NCBI GenBank assembly: GCA_035626855.1
Contig: DASPMW010000136.1
Coordinates: 1 to 6,621 of the forward strand
DNA from: JAPWJZ01 sp035626855
Lineage (GTDB): Bacteria; Pseudomonadota; Alphaproteobacteria; Micavibrionales; UBA2020
Direction: 5' to 3'
Length of the DNA: 6,621 nt
Below are positions 1 through 6,621 of the stretch, in pieces. The notes under the pieces were generated by a model. It did no database searches, was not told the DNA's origin, and saw nothing but the letters and a program-made list of their open reading frames with translations. Position numbers and translations under genes: made by a program. Within the stretch, counting starts at the first letter, position 1. Each line of letters opens with the position of its first letter.

Positions 1-222
1 AATATCGTCGGCGAGCTCGACAATCGTTTTTTCCCGCGAGGGATAATCAATGTTCAGAACGCTATAGCCGTGGGTTTCGAATTCCTCTTTCAACTCTTCC
101 ATGCTGGACGATGTGCGCCCGATGCCATGGAGGATGATCACGCAGTCGCCCGATTTGGCCCATGCCGGCGTGGTCAGGGCCGAAGCCAGGATGACACAGG
201 CAGCAAGCGCGGATTTAGACAT
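1..222 (-). CDS. Exported alpha/beta-hydrolase (lipase-like) protein, N-terminal part, 3' end outside window
   Basis: An ATG at 222-220 opens a frame that runs off the window edge after 74 codons. Residues 1-22 look like a Sec signal peptide: K3, a hydrophobic core (SALAACVILASAL) and a probable signal peptidase I site AWA|KS after residue 22. The mature part starts with a beta strand and oxyanion-type motif CVIILHGIGRTSSSM (27-41, H32-G33), then HGYSVLNIDYPSRE (51-64). That order is characteristic of alpha/beta-hydrolases of the lipase/esterase kind. The nucleophile serine and catalytic Asp/His would lie beyond the window, so activity and substrate are not shown. The start overlaps the sucB end by 8 nt (ATGTCTAA), and no SD is visible, so expression by re-initiation after sucB is likely. 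An in-frame ATG at 255 would lengthen the N-terminus by 11 residues (MRLRIRSVCCW); 222 is preferred for its standard signal-peptide shape. The predicted location is the periplasm or outside the cell, unlike the cytosolic Suc enzymes. Confidence 0.75.
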   Translation of the reverse strand, partial: MSKSALAACVILASALTTPAWAKSGDCVIILHGIGRTSSSMEELKEEFETHGYSVLNIDYPSREKTIVELADDI

Positions 223-1432
223 CCAGCAGCAAACGCTGCGGATCCTCAATCGCATCTTTGATACGGACAAGGAAGGAGACCGCTTCCTTGCCGTCAACGA
301 TACGGTGGTCGTAGGAAAGCGCGAGATACATCATCGGCCGGATGACGACCTGCCCGTTTACGGCGATCGGGCGCTCCTGGATCTTGTGCATCCCAAGGAT
401 ACCGGATTGCGGCGGATTCAGGATCGGCGTCGACATCAGCGAGCCGAAGATACCGCCATTTGTGATCGTGAAGGTGCCACCTGAAAGTTCTTCGAGCGCA
501 AGCTTGCCGTCGCGCGCGCGGGTGCCGAGATCCACGATTTCCTTCTCGATCTGCGCGAATCCCTTGGAATCAGCCTCACGCAAAACCGGAACGATCAAAC
601 CGGTCGGGGCAGAAACGGCAACGCCGATATCGTAGTAGTTCTTGTAGACGATGTCGGTACCGTCGATTTCGGCGTTAACGGCGGGAAAATCCTTCAGCGC
701 CTGAACCGCGGCCTTTACGAAGAAGGACATAAAGCCCAGCTTGGTGCCATGCTTCTTTTCAAAGCTGTCTTTATATTGCGTGCGAAGCGCCATGACATGC
801 GTCATATCAACCTCGTTGAAGGTCGTCAGCATGGCGGCAGTATTCTGCGCGTCCTTGAGGCGTTCGGCGACGCGCTGGCGCAGGCGGGTCATGCGCACTC
901 GTTCCTCGCGATCTGCATGGCTGCGGGGACCGGAAGGAGCGGCCGGCGCTTTTGCCACGGGTGCTTCGGGAGCTTTAGTCAGCGCCTCCAAGACGTCGCC
1001 CTTGGTAAGACGTCCATCCTTACCGCTGCCGGCGATATTCGAGGTATCGACCTTTTTGTCTTCAACCAGCTTGCGCACGGCCGGCGACAGGAAGCTGTCA
1101 TTGCTGACAGGTTTCGCTGCTGCCTGCGCCGCCTTGGGTTCGGCTTTTGCGGAGGTTTCAGATTTGCCGGCTTTCGGCGCGGACGCTTCGCCCTTTCCCT
1201 CGCCGATTGACCCGAGAACAGCACCTACGGCTACGTTCGATCCGGTCTGCACCTTGATTTCCTTCAAGACGCCCGCCGACTTCGCGTTAACCTCCAGGGT
1301 CACTTTGTCCGTTTCAAGCTCCACCAACGGCTCATCAACAGCGATGCTGTCGCCAACCTTCTTGAGCCACTTGGCGACAGTTGCTTCCTGCACAGATTCA
1401 CCCAGCGCAGGGACGACGATTTCGACAGCCAT
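215..1432 (-). CDS. sucB: 2-oxoglutarate dehydrogenase E2 component (dihydrolipoamide succinyltransferase)
   Basis: This 405-residue protein forms the E2 core of the 2-oxoglutarate dehydrogenase complex and transfers the succinyl group from lipoate to CoA. Domains in order: a single lipoyl domain (about 2-77) with K43 in ETDKVTLE as the lipoylation site; an Ala/Lys/Pro-rich swinging linker (about 80-111); a peripheral-subunit-binding domain (about 114-151, LSPAVRKLVEDK to GRLTKGDVLEAL); a second Ala/Pro linker (about 153-170); and the catalytic acyltransferase domain (about 175-405) ending in SYDHRIVDGKEAV, where H376 and D380 are the catalytic pair. The succinyltransferase type, rather than acetyltransferase, is supported by the near-E. 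coli length (404 aa), the single lipoyl domain and the adjacent sucA. No truncation or frame problem. The subunit-binding domain implies a partner E3 (lpd), which is not encoded in this window. The last 8 nt, counting the stop, overlap the start of the next gene. Confidence 0.98.
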   Translation of the reverse strand: MAVEIVVPALGESVQEATVAKWLKKVGDSIAVDEPLVELETDKVTLEVNAKSAGVLKEIKVQTGSNVAVGAVLGSIGEGKGEASAPKAGKSETSAKAEPKAAQAAAKPVSNDSFLSPAVRKLVEDKKVDTSNIAGSGKDGRLTKGDVLEALTKAPEAPVAKAPAAPSGPRSHADREERVRMTRLRQRVAERLKDAQNTAAMLTTFNEVDMTHVMALRTQYKDSFEKKHGTKLGFMSFFVKAAVQALKDFPAVNAEIDGTDIVYKNYYDIGVAVSAPTGLIVPVLREADSKGFAQIEKEIVDLGTRARDGKLALEELSGGTFTITNGGIFGSLMSTPILNPPQSGILGMHKIQERPIAVNGQVVIRPMMYLALSYDHRIVDGKEAVSFLVRIKDAIEDPQRLLLDV

Positions 1433-1438
1433 GATCAA

Positions 1439-1443
1439 CTCCT
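1439..1443 (-). promoter_or_regulatory. Ribosome binding site of sucB (AGGAG)
   Basis: AGGAG on the minus strand lies in the 18-nt sucA-sucB gap, 6 nt before the ATG at 1432. It decides against the in-frame TTG at 1438-1436, which directly abuts the SD and would add two residues to MAVEIVVPALGES. Confidence 0.8.
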
Positions 1444-1450
1444 GTTAAGC

Positions 1451-4324
1451 TTAAATGGTCAGCGCGGCGGCGATTAGCGCTTCCTGTTCTTTGTTGTGCG
1501 TTTTCAGCGACCCGGTGGCGGGCGCGGCGGCGGGCGGGCGGCCGACATAGGACGGGCGATCGGCCTTGTGCTTGATGCCTTTCAAGACGCCCTCGATTTT
1601 CCGGTCGAGGAAGAACCAGGCGCCCTGGTTTTCGGGCTCTTCCTGGCACCAGATAACCTGCGCATTCGGATACTTCTTCAACTCGTCAGCAAGGGGCTTT
1701 TCCGGGAAGGGGTAGAACTGCTCGACGCGCACGAGGGCGACGTTTTTTGCCCCGCGCTTTTCCCGCGCTTCGAGCAGGTCGTAATAGACCTTTCCGCTGC
1801 ACAGAACAACGCGCCTGATATCCTTGTCGAGGTGGGTAGCTGTCTCGCCAAGCACGCGGTGGAAACGCGTGTCACCGGTCATGTCTTTCAGAGGTGAAAC
1901 GCACAGCTTATGCCGCAGCAGGGACTTCGGCGTCATCAGGACAAGCGGCTTGCGGAAGTCGCGGCGCAACTGGCGACGCAGAGCATGGAAATAGTTTGCA
2001 GGGGTCGAACAGTTGAGCACCTGCCAGTTGTCTTCGGCCGACAGCTGCAGGAAGCGCTCGAGACGGCCCGAAGAGTGCTCCGGCCCCTGCCCTTCAAATC
2101 CGTGCGGCAGCAGCAACACCAGCGCAGACATCCGTAGCCATTTGGTTTCGGCAGAAGCGATGAACTGATCGATAATGACCTGCGCGCCGTTCGCGAAATC
2201 GCCGAACTGGCCTTCCCACAGGACGAGCGCATTGGGGTCGGCTGTGGAATACCCGTATTCAAACCCCATGACCGCTGCTTCTGACAGCGGGCTGTCGTGG
2301 ACTTCGAATTTTGCCTGCTTGTCGTCGATGTTGTTAAGGGGGATGTAGCGGAATTCATTGGTTTGATCCGTCAGCGCAGCGTGACGGTGGGAAAAGGTGC
2401 CCCGACCGCAGTCCTGACCGGATAGGCGAACGCGATGCCCCTCGAGAGCCAGCGCGCCGAAGGCAAGCGCTTCCGCCGTCGCCCAGTCGAAACCCTCCCC
2501 GGTTTCGAACATCTTCTTTTTGGCGTCAAGCTGCCGTGCGATCTTTGAGTTCAGATCGAACCCGTCCGGCACGGTTGTTAGCGCGCGACCGATCTTCTGC
2601 GCCATCTCGTTGCTGACGGACGTTTCCCCGGAGCGCTCCTCGCCATACGCCACCTTCAGGCCGCTCCAGTGCCCTTCGAGCATGTCGGCGCGGTTGGGCT
2701 TATAGCTGGTTGCCGCCTGGAACTCGCGCTCCAGATGCGCGTTGAAATCGGCATAGATTTTGTCCGATTCTTCCCGAGACAGTACGCCCTCGGTTGCGAG
2801 CTTTTCGGCATAAACGGTGCGAGTCGTCGCCTTGTCCTTGATAACCTTGTACATCTGCGGCTGCGTGAAAGCCGGTTCATCGGACTCGTTATGGCCATGG
2901 CGGCGGTAGCAGATGATGTCGATAAACACATCCTTCTTGAACGCCTGGCGGAATTCGATCGCCATGCGCGCGACGTGCATGACTGCATCCACATCGTCGC
3001 CATTCACGTGAAAGATTGGCGATTGAATCATTTTCGCGACATCGGTGCAGTAGTTGCCCGAGCGTGAATAAAGCGGCGCGGTTGTAAAGCCGATCTGATT
3101 GTTGATCACGATGTGCATCGTGCCGCCGACGCGATAACCGGGAAGGTCAGACATCATGAGCGTTTCAGGAACGATGCCTTGTCCGGACAGCGCCGCGTCG
3201 CCGTGAATCAGGATGCCGAGTACCTGCTGCCGCTCACTATCCTTGCGCAAGGCTTGTTTGGCGCGTGCCTTGCCGACGACAACAGGGTCGACAAATTCAA
3301 GGTGAGACGGGTTCGGGACGAGCGACATATGCACTGACGTCCCGCCAAAATCGCGGTCTGCCGAAGTGCCCATATGGTACTTCACGTCGCCCGAGCCCTG
3401 CACGTCGTCAGGCTTTGCCGGGGTGCCTTGGAATTCCGAGAACATCGCGGTAAATGGCTTGCTGAGGACGTTCGTGAGGACGTTCAAGCGGCCGCGATGG
3501 GCCATGCCGAAAATGACCTCCTTGATGCCGAGTTGCGCACCGCGGTTGATGACTTCCTCGACCGCGGGAATGACGCTCTCGCCACCTTCCACGCCGAAGC
3601 GCTTCGTCCCTGTGAATTTGGTGTCGAGAAACTTCTCGAAGCCCTCTGCGGCGGTCAGGCGCTCCAGAAACCGTCTCCGGTCGGCGATGGGGAATACAGG
3701 CCGGTTGCGGGTTTGCTCGAATTTCTGCTGAAGCCAAGCCTTTTGCTCGGGATCCTGGATGTGCATGAATTCGACGCCGATCGTGCCGCAATAAGTCTCT
3801 TGCAGCATGCGCACGATATCGCGCAGGGGCGCAGTATCGATGCCCATCGCGCCGCCCATATGTATGGCACGGTCCATATCTGCGTCCGAGAAACCGTAGG
3901 TCTTCGGATCGAGTTCTGGATGATATTTCCGCTCCATGAGACCGAGCGGATCGAGGTCTGCCATGAGGTGGCCGCGCACCTGATAGGAGCGCATCAACAG
4001 GAAAACGCGCAAGGAGTCTGATACTGTCGCGCGGGCATCTGCGGCAGGCGCAGCTTTTCCGCCCTTATCATCTTTTTTAGCTGGCTTGGCGTCATCCGTG
4101 TTCGCGGGTGTGGACAACACAGCCGCGAGCTTCTCGGGCGCAGGGGTCCAGCTCGCGCCGCTCAGTTCGCTCACCAGAAGCTTCGCCTCGTCGCCGAGAG
4201 AGCCAAAAAGGTCGGCCCAGCTGGCATCGACGCTGCCGGGGTTCTTCGCAAAGCGGGCGTACTGCTCTGCGATATAGTCCGGTCCTGCGGCCGTGAGGAA
4301 GCTTAAGGTATCGCGCTGTGACAT
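1451..4324 (-). CDS. sucA: 2-oxoglutarate dehydrogenase E1 component (ThDP-dependent decarboxylase)
   Basis: This 957-residue protein is the E1 subunit of the cytosolic 2-oxoglutarate dehydrogenase complex. It decarboxylates 2-oxoglutarate on thiamine diphosphate and reductively succinylates the lipoyl group of SucB. The N-terminal segment (about 1-45, with DYIAEQYARF and VDASWADLF) is the short E2-contact region of the family, followed by a Lys/Ala/Asp-rich linker (about 74-98). The catalytic part shows GMAHRGRLNVL (273-283, H276), KYHMG (H317), the ThDP/Mg site beginning NGDD (441-444) and closing at YRRHGHNES (473-481, N479). The transketolase-like pyrimidine domain has GQDCGRGTFSHRHA (636-649) and EGQFGDFANGAQ (704-715), then HGFEGQGPEHSSGRLERFLQ (741-760), and a C-terminal domain ends the protein. 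E. coli SucA has 933 aa; the extra length lies partly in the N-terminal linker. No C-terminal E2-like fusion or missing catalytic residue is seen. It lies 14 nt after sucD and 18 nt before sucB. Confidence 0.98.
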   Translation of the reverse strand: MSQRDTLSFLTAAGPDYIAEQYARFAKNPGSVDASWADLFGSLGDEAKLLVSELSGASWTPAPEKLAAVLSTPANTDDAKPAKKDDKGGKAAPAADARATVSDSLRVFLLMRSYQVRGHLMADLDPLGLMERKYHPELDPKTYGFSDADMDRAIHMGGAMGIDTAPLRDIVRMLQETYCGTIGVEFMHIQDPEQKAWLQQKFEQTRNRPVFPIADRRRFLERLTAAEGFEKFLDTKFTGTKRFGVEGGESVIPAVEEVINRGAQLGIKEVIFGMAHRGRLNVLTNVLSKPFTAMFSEFQGTPAKPDDVQGSGDVKYHMGTSADRDFGGTSVHMSLVPNPSHLEFVDPVVVGKARAKQALRKDSERQQVLGILIHGDAALSGQGIVPETLMMSDLPGYRVGGTMHIVINNQIGFTTAPLYSRSGNYCTDVAKMIQSPIFHVNGDDVDAVMHVARMAIEFRQAFKKDVFIDIICYRRHGHNESDEPAFTQPQMYKVIKDKATTRTVYAEKLATEGVLSREESDKIYADFNAHLEREFQAATSYKPNRADMLEGHWSGLKVAYGEERSGETSVSNEMAQKIGRALTTVPDGFDLNSKIARQLDAKKKMFETGEGFDWATAEALAFGALALEGHRVRLSGQDCGRGTFSHRHAALTDQTNEFRYIPLNNIDDKQAKFEVHDSPLSEAAVMGFEYGYSTADPNALVLWEGQFGDFANGAQVIIDQFIASAETKWLRMSALVLLLPHGFEGQGPEHSSGRLERFLQLSAEDNWQVLNCSTPANYFHALRRQLRRDFRKPLVLMTPKSLLRHKLCVSPLKDMTGDTRFHRVLGETATHLDKDIRRVVLCSGKVYYDLLEAREKRGAKNVALVRVEQFYPFPEKPLADELKKYPNAQVIWCQEEPENQGAWFFLDRKIEGVLKGIKHKADRPSYVGRPPAAAPATGSLKTHNKEQEALIAAALTI

Positions 4325-4328
4325 GATG

Positions 4329-4334
4329 CTCTCT
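4329..4334 (-). promoter_or_regulatory. Weak purine-rich ribosome binding site of sucA (AGAGAG)
   Basis: The only purine-rich stretch in the 14-nt sucD-sucA gap reads AAAAGAGAG, ending 4 nt before the ATG at 4324. It matches the SD consensus poorly compared with those of sucD and sucB, so sucA initiation may lean on ribosomes finishing sucD. The start itself is supported by the protein N-terminus. Confidence 0.4.
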
Positions 4335-4338
4335 TTTG

Positions 4339-5217
4339 TTAAGCGGCTTTCAATGCCTTCATAACAGCGTCGCCGAGGCCTGCCGGGCTTTCAGAAACAA
4401 CGAAGTTCGCGGCTTTCATCGCAGCGATCTTGTCTTTGGCGGCACCCTTGCCGCCTGCAATGATTGCACCTGCGTGGCCCATGCGGCGTCCCGGCGGCGC
4501 CGTCGCGCCGGCAATGAAGCCTGCGATCGGTTTCTTGATCTTGGATTGCGCGTAGAACTCGGCCGCGTCTTCCTCCGCCGATCCGCCGATTTCGCCGATC
4601 ATGAGGATCGCTTCGGTTTCCGGATCATTGAGGAACAGGCTGAGCGCGTCGATAAAGTTCGTGCCGTTCACGGGGTCGCCGCCGATGCCGATGCAGGTGG
4701 TTTGCCCCAATCCGTTCGCCGTCGTTTGCGCAACAGCTTCGTAGGTCAGCGTGCCGGAGCGCGAGACGATGCCTACTTTGCCGCGCTTGTGAATATGCCC
4801 GGGCATGATGCCGATTTTGCATTCGCCCGGAGTGATGACCCCGGGGCAGTTAGGCCCGATCAGGCGTGTTTTGGAGCCCTGAAGCTTGCGCTTCACTTTC
4901 ACCATATCAAGCACCGGAATCCCCTCGGTGATGCATATCACGAGGTCGAGCTCGGCATCGACCGCTTCCAAAATCGCGTCTGCCGCGAAGGGCGGCGGGA
5001 CGTAGATCACGGATGCGTTTGCGCCTGTATTCGAGACCGCTTCCTGAACTGTATTGAAAACCGGAAGGTCGAGGTGCTTGGTGCCGCCTTTTCCCGGAGT
5101 TACGCCGCCGACCATCTTTGTGCCGTAGGCGATGGCCTGCTCAGAATGGAATGTGCCTTGGGCGCCCGTGAAGCCTTGGCAGATAACCTTGGTATCCTTA
5201 CCGACGAGTACAGCCAT
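4339..5217 (-). CDS. sucD: Succinyl-CoA synthetase (ADP/GDP-forming), alpha subunit
   Basis: This 292-residue protein is the CoA-binding and phosphohistidine-carrying subunit that pairs with SucC. An N-terminal Rossmann-type CoA-binding domain shows GFTGAQGTFHS (15-25). The ligase half contains GPNCPG (121-126), GIVSRSGTLTYE (149-160) and the active-site segment PPGRRMGHAGA (241-251), in which H248 is the residue expected to be transiently phosphorylated. Length is normal for the family (E. coli SucD is about 289 aa). The start MAVLVGKDTKVICQGFTG is typical and is preceded by a GGAGG; the arginine/lysine-rich 26 residues available upstream look like sucC read in another frame. The stop is separated from sucA by 14 nt. 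Coupled translation with sucC would favour equal amounts of the two subunits; that is inference from the 1-nt spacing. No odd features seen. Confidence 0.98.
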   Translation of the reverse strand: MAVLVGKDTKVICQGFTGAQGTFHSEQAIAYGTKMVGGVTPGKGGTKHLDLPVFNTVQEAVSNTGANASVIYVPPPFAADAILEAVDAELDLVICITEGIPVLDMVKVKRKLQGSKTRLIGPNCPGVITPGECKIGIMPGHIHKRGKVGIVSRSGTLTYEAVAQTTANGLGQTTCIGIGGDPVNGTNFIDALSLFLNDPETEAILMIGEIGGSAEEDAAEFYAQSKIKKPIAGFIAGATAPPGRRMGHAGAIIAGGKGAAKDKIAAMKAANFVVSESPAGLGDAVMKALKAA

Positions 5218-5218
5218 G

Positions 5219-6391
5219 TTACGCAGCCTCCGCTTTGACAGTGCTGACAACTTTTTGCGCGGCGTCAGCGAGGTTATCGGCTGCGAGGATCGCAAGACCG
5301 GATTCTTTCAGAAGTTTTTTGCCTTTTTCGACGTTCGTTCCTTCGAGCCGCACGACGAGGGGCATAGTGAGGCCCAGTTCTTTCGCGGCCGTAATAATGC
5401 CCTCGGCGATGACGTCACAACGCATGATGCCGCCGAAGATATTGACAAGAATGCCCTCGACGTTCGGGTCAGAGAGGATGATGCGGAACGCTTCCGCGAC
5501 GCGCTCTTTCGTCGCACCTCCGCCAACATCGAGAAAGTTCGCAGGATCGCCGCCATAGAGCTTGATGATGTCCATGGTTGCCATTGCGAGCCCGGCGCCG
5601 TTTACCATGCAGCCGATATTGCCGGTCAGCTTCACATATGAAATTTCGGCGTCTTTCGCGCGTTTTTCCGAGGGATCTTCCTCGGCGACGTCGCGCAGCT
5701 CCTCGACATCCTTGTGACGGAACATAGCATTGTCGTCGAAATTGAATTTCGCATCGAGGGGGATGACGTCTCCCGCTTTGGTGACGACGAGCGGGTTAAT
5801 CTCGACGATCGAGCAGTCCAGCGAGACGAACGCATTGTACATCGCCGAAACAACCTCGACGCATTTGTTCACCTGCTTGCCTTCGAGCCCGAGCGCGAAC
5901 GCGATTTGGCGGCCCTGATAGGATTGGAAGCCGATCGCGGGATCGATGGAAGTCTTGAGGATCTTTTCGGGGTGCTTTTCGGCAACTTCCTCGATATCCA
6001 TCCCGCCTTCCGTCGAGGACATTATGGTGACCTTCGAGGTAGCGCGATCGATCAGGATGCCGAGATAAAGCTCGCGCGCGATGTCGCAGCCTTCTTCGAC
6101 AAATACCCGCCTCACTTCCTGGCCCTGAGGGCCGGTCTGATGGGTGACCAGCTGCATGCCGATCATTTTTTTGGCTGCTTCCTTCACTTCTTCGAGCGAC
6201 TTGACGACTTTCACGCCGCCGCCCTTGCCGCGACCACCGGCATGGATCTGCGCCTTCACGACATAAATAGGACCGGGCAGCGTTTTGGCGACTTCCAGCG
6301 CTTCCTCTGCCGTGTAGGCAACACCGCCCTTCAGCACCGGCACGCCACGCGCCTTCAGCAGTTCCTTGGCCTGGTATTCATGAATATTCAT
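5219..6391 (-). CDS. sucC: Succinyl-CoA synthetase (ADP/GDP-forming), beta subunit
   Basis: This 390-residue protein carries the nucleotide-binding subunit of succinyl-CoA synthetase, which in the TCA cycle converts succinyl-CoA, phosphate and NDP to succinate, CoA and NTP together with SucD. It begins with the family hallmark MNIHEYQAK. It has an N-terminal ATP-grasp region with K46 and the GRGKGG loop (53-58), the Mg-binding positions N199 (in EINPLV) and D213 (in PLDAK), and a C-terminal CoA-ligase domain with GNIGCMVNGAG (257-267, N264) and NIFGGIM (317-323). These positions match those I recall for E. coli SucC (388 aa), so there are essentially no internal indels. The start at 6391 is chosen from this N-terminus and the SD; the longer frame from 6433 would add 14 unrelated residues. 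It overlaps the upstream VOC gene by 4 nt and ends 1 nt before sucD. Malate-CoA ligase beta (mtkA) is a related alternative, but the adjoining sucAB argues against it. ADP versus GDP preference cannot be read here. Confidence 0.98.
   Translation of the reverse strand: MNIHEYQAKELLKARGVPVLKGGVAYTAEEALEVAKTLPGPIYVVKAQIHAGGRGKGGGVKVVKSLEEVKEAAKKMIGMQLVTHQTGPQGQEVRRVFVEEGCDIARELYLGILIDRATSKVTIMSSTEGGMDIEEVAEKHPEKILKTSIDPAIGFQSYQGRQIAFALGLEGKQVNKCVEVVSAMYNAFVSLDCSIVEINPLVVTKAGDVIPLDAKFNFDDNAMFRHKDVEELRDVAEEDPSEKRAKDAEISYVKLTGNIGCMVNGAGLAMATMDIIKLYGGDPANFLDVGGGATKERVAEAFRIILSDPNVEGILVNIFGGIMRCDVIAEGIITAAKELGLTMPLVVRLEGTNVEKGKKLLKESGLAILAADNLADAAQKVVSTVKAEAA
5227..5231 (-). promoter_or_regulatory. 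Ribosome binding site of sucD (GGAGG)
   Basis: A strong GGAGG on the minus strand sits within the final codons of sucC, 9 nt before the ATG at 5217. It settles the sucD start against a 26-residue upstream extension in the same frame (from 5295), and lets sucD start 1 nt after the sucC stop. Confidence 0.75.
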
Positions 6392-6621
6392 TTTGCTTTC
6401 CCTGTGTTGCGGATCGGTTCGCCGAACCACCATTGATTTCCGGAGTGATCAGTTACGCCGCCCATCCGTTCGCCATGATCGCAGTCGGTCGGGGGCATCA
6501 CTTCGCCGCAGCCGAGTGCGATCGCGCGACTATAGGCGGCGTCAACGTTTTCGACGTAAATGTAAGTCATCGCGCGACCCGCGGGGTATTCCGCGGTCGC
6601 ATCCGATACCATGATGACGCT
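6388..6621 (-). CDS. VOC (glyoxalase/PhnB-like) family protein, C-terminal part, 5' end outside window
   Basis: The frame is open from the window edge to a TGA at 6390-6388, giving the last 77 residues of a protein. The fold family is suggested by the run YIYVENVDAAYSRAIALG (about residues 20-37 of the fragment), followed by VMPP, GERMGGVTD and GNQWWF. This pattern is typical of the second half of PhnB-like/glyoxalase (vicinal oxygen chelate) proteins, which are small soluble cytosolic proteins of roughly 120-160 residues, so about half is missing. An internal ATG at 6612 exists, but the frame continues upstream with SVI, which fits the family, so it is probably not the start. The substrate cannot be told; VOC proteins include lyases, dioxygenases and resistance proteins, and many have no known activity. 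The stop overlaps the sucC start as ATGA, which suggests co-transcription and translational coupling. Family assignment is fairly safe; function is unknown. Confidence 0.8.
   Translation of the reverse strand, partial: SVIMVSDATAEYPAGRAMTYIYVENVDAAYSRAIALGCGEVMPPTDCDHGERMGGVTDHSGNQWWFGEPIRNTGKAK
6399..6403 (-). promoter_or_regulatory. Ribosome binding site of sucC (AGGGA)
   Basis: On the minus strand AGGGA lies 7 nt before the ATG at 6391, inside the last codons of the VOC gene. It supports the start at MNIHEYQ rather than an in-frame start further upstream at 6433. Confidence 0.6.

Noticed and set aside
1095..1110. Inverted repeat CTGTCA-TTGC-TGACAG inside sucB
   Set aside because: A 6-bp stem within the coding region between the linker and the subunit-binding domain, with no U-run and an uninterrupted frame. 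Expected by chance in a window of this size, so not called a terminator or attenuator.
741..1448. A 235-codon plus-strand frame opposite the first half of sucB
   Set aside because: Its Ser/Thr/Ala/Arg-rich translation mirrors the Ala/Lys-rich sucB linker and lipoyl region. No motif or convincing start context.
1433..1450. Possible promoter or terminator in the sucA-sucB gap
   Set aside because: The gap is only 18 nt and is largely occupied by the sucB ribosome binding site. There is no room for -35/-10 elements or a hairpin.
3374..4021. A 215-codon plus-strand frame opposite sucA, and a 240-codon one opposite sucC (5714-6436)
   Set aside because: Both are shadows of intact conserved genes on the other strand; no independent evidence of coding.
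4336..5238. A 300-codon open frame on the plus strand opposite sucD
   Set aside because: It lies entirely antisense to a complete, motif-intact sucD (plus the sucC junction). Its translation is rich in Arg, Cys, His and Asp with no recognisable domain. Long antisense frames are common in GC-rich coding DNA.
6375..6391. Overlapping palindromes at the sucC start (TATTCATGAATA and ATGAATATTCAT)
   Set aside because: They follow from the codons for the strongly conserved N-terminus MNIHEY and lie inside coding sequence. As a hairpin they would have almost no loop, so an operator or RNA switch is not supported.
5219..6391. sucC/sucD as malate-CoA ligase (mtkAB)
   Set aside because: The families are related, but immediate linkage with sucA and sucB, family-typical lengths and E. 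coli-like residue numbering favour succinyl-CoA synthetase.

Overview
This window is one tightly packed block of genes, all read on the minus strand (from high to low coordinates). Four are complete: sucC and sucD (succinyl-CoA synthetase beta and alpha) and sucA and sucB (E1 and E2 of the 2-oxoglutarate dehydrogenase complex). Two more genes are cut by the window edges. A VOC/glyoxalase-family gene enters from the high-coordinate end, and an alpha/beta-hydrolase-like gene with a signal peptide leaves at the low-coordinate end. No strain can be named from this window. The order sucC-sucD-sucA-sucB is the one usual in Alphaproteobacteria (E. coli has sucABCD). Together with the fairly high GC and the character of the proteins, it points to an alphaproteobacterium; this is inference, not proof.

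Layout in transcription order: VOC protein C-terminal part (6621-6388); sucC (6391-5219); sucD (5217-4339); sucA (4324-1451); sucB (1432-215); exported hydrolase N-terminal part (222-1). The junctions are a 4-nt ATGA overlap, a 1-nt gap, a 14-nt gap, an 18-nt gap and an 8-nt overlap. There is no non-coding stretch longer than 18 nt, and I see no internal promoter, terminator, RNA gene, mobile element or CRISPR. All six genes look co-transcribed, with the promoter upstream of the window (beyond 6621) and the terminator past position 1.

The core genes encode two consecutive steps of the TCA cycle. SucA (ThDP-dependent E1) decarboxylates 2-oxoglutarate, and SucB (lipoyl E2) passes the succinyl group to CoA. 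SucCD then converts succinyl-CoA to succinate with formation of a nucleoside triphosphate. The E3 subunit (lpd) and malate dehydrogenase (mdh), which often flank this cluster in Alphaproteobacteria, are not in the window. All visible catalytic residues of the four enzymes are intact.

I did not find a new biological system. The most interesting points are the two partial genes, whose reading frames physically overlap sucC and sucB. They are apparently coupled to the TCA genes although neither has an obvious role in the TCA cycle.
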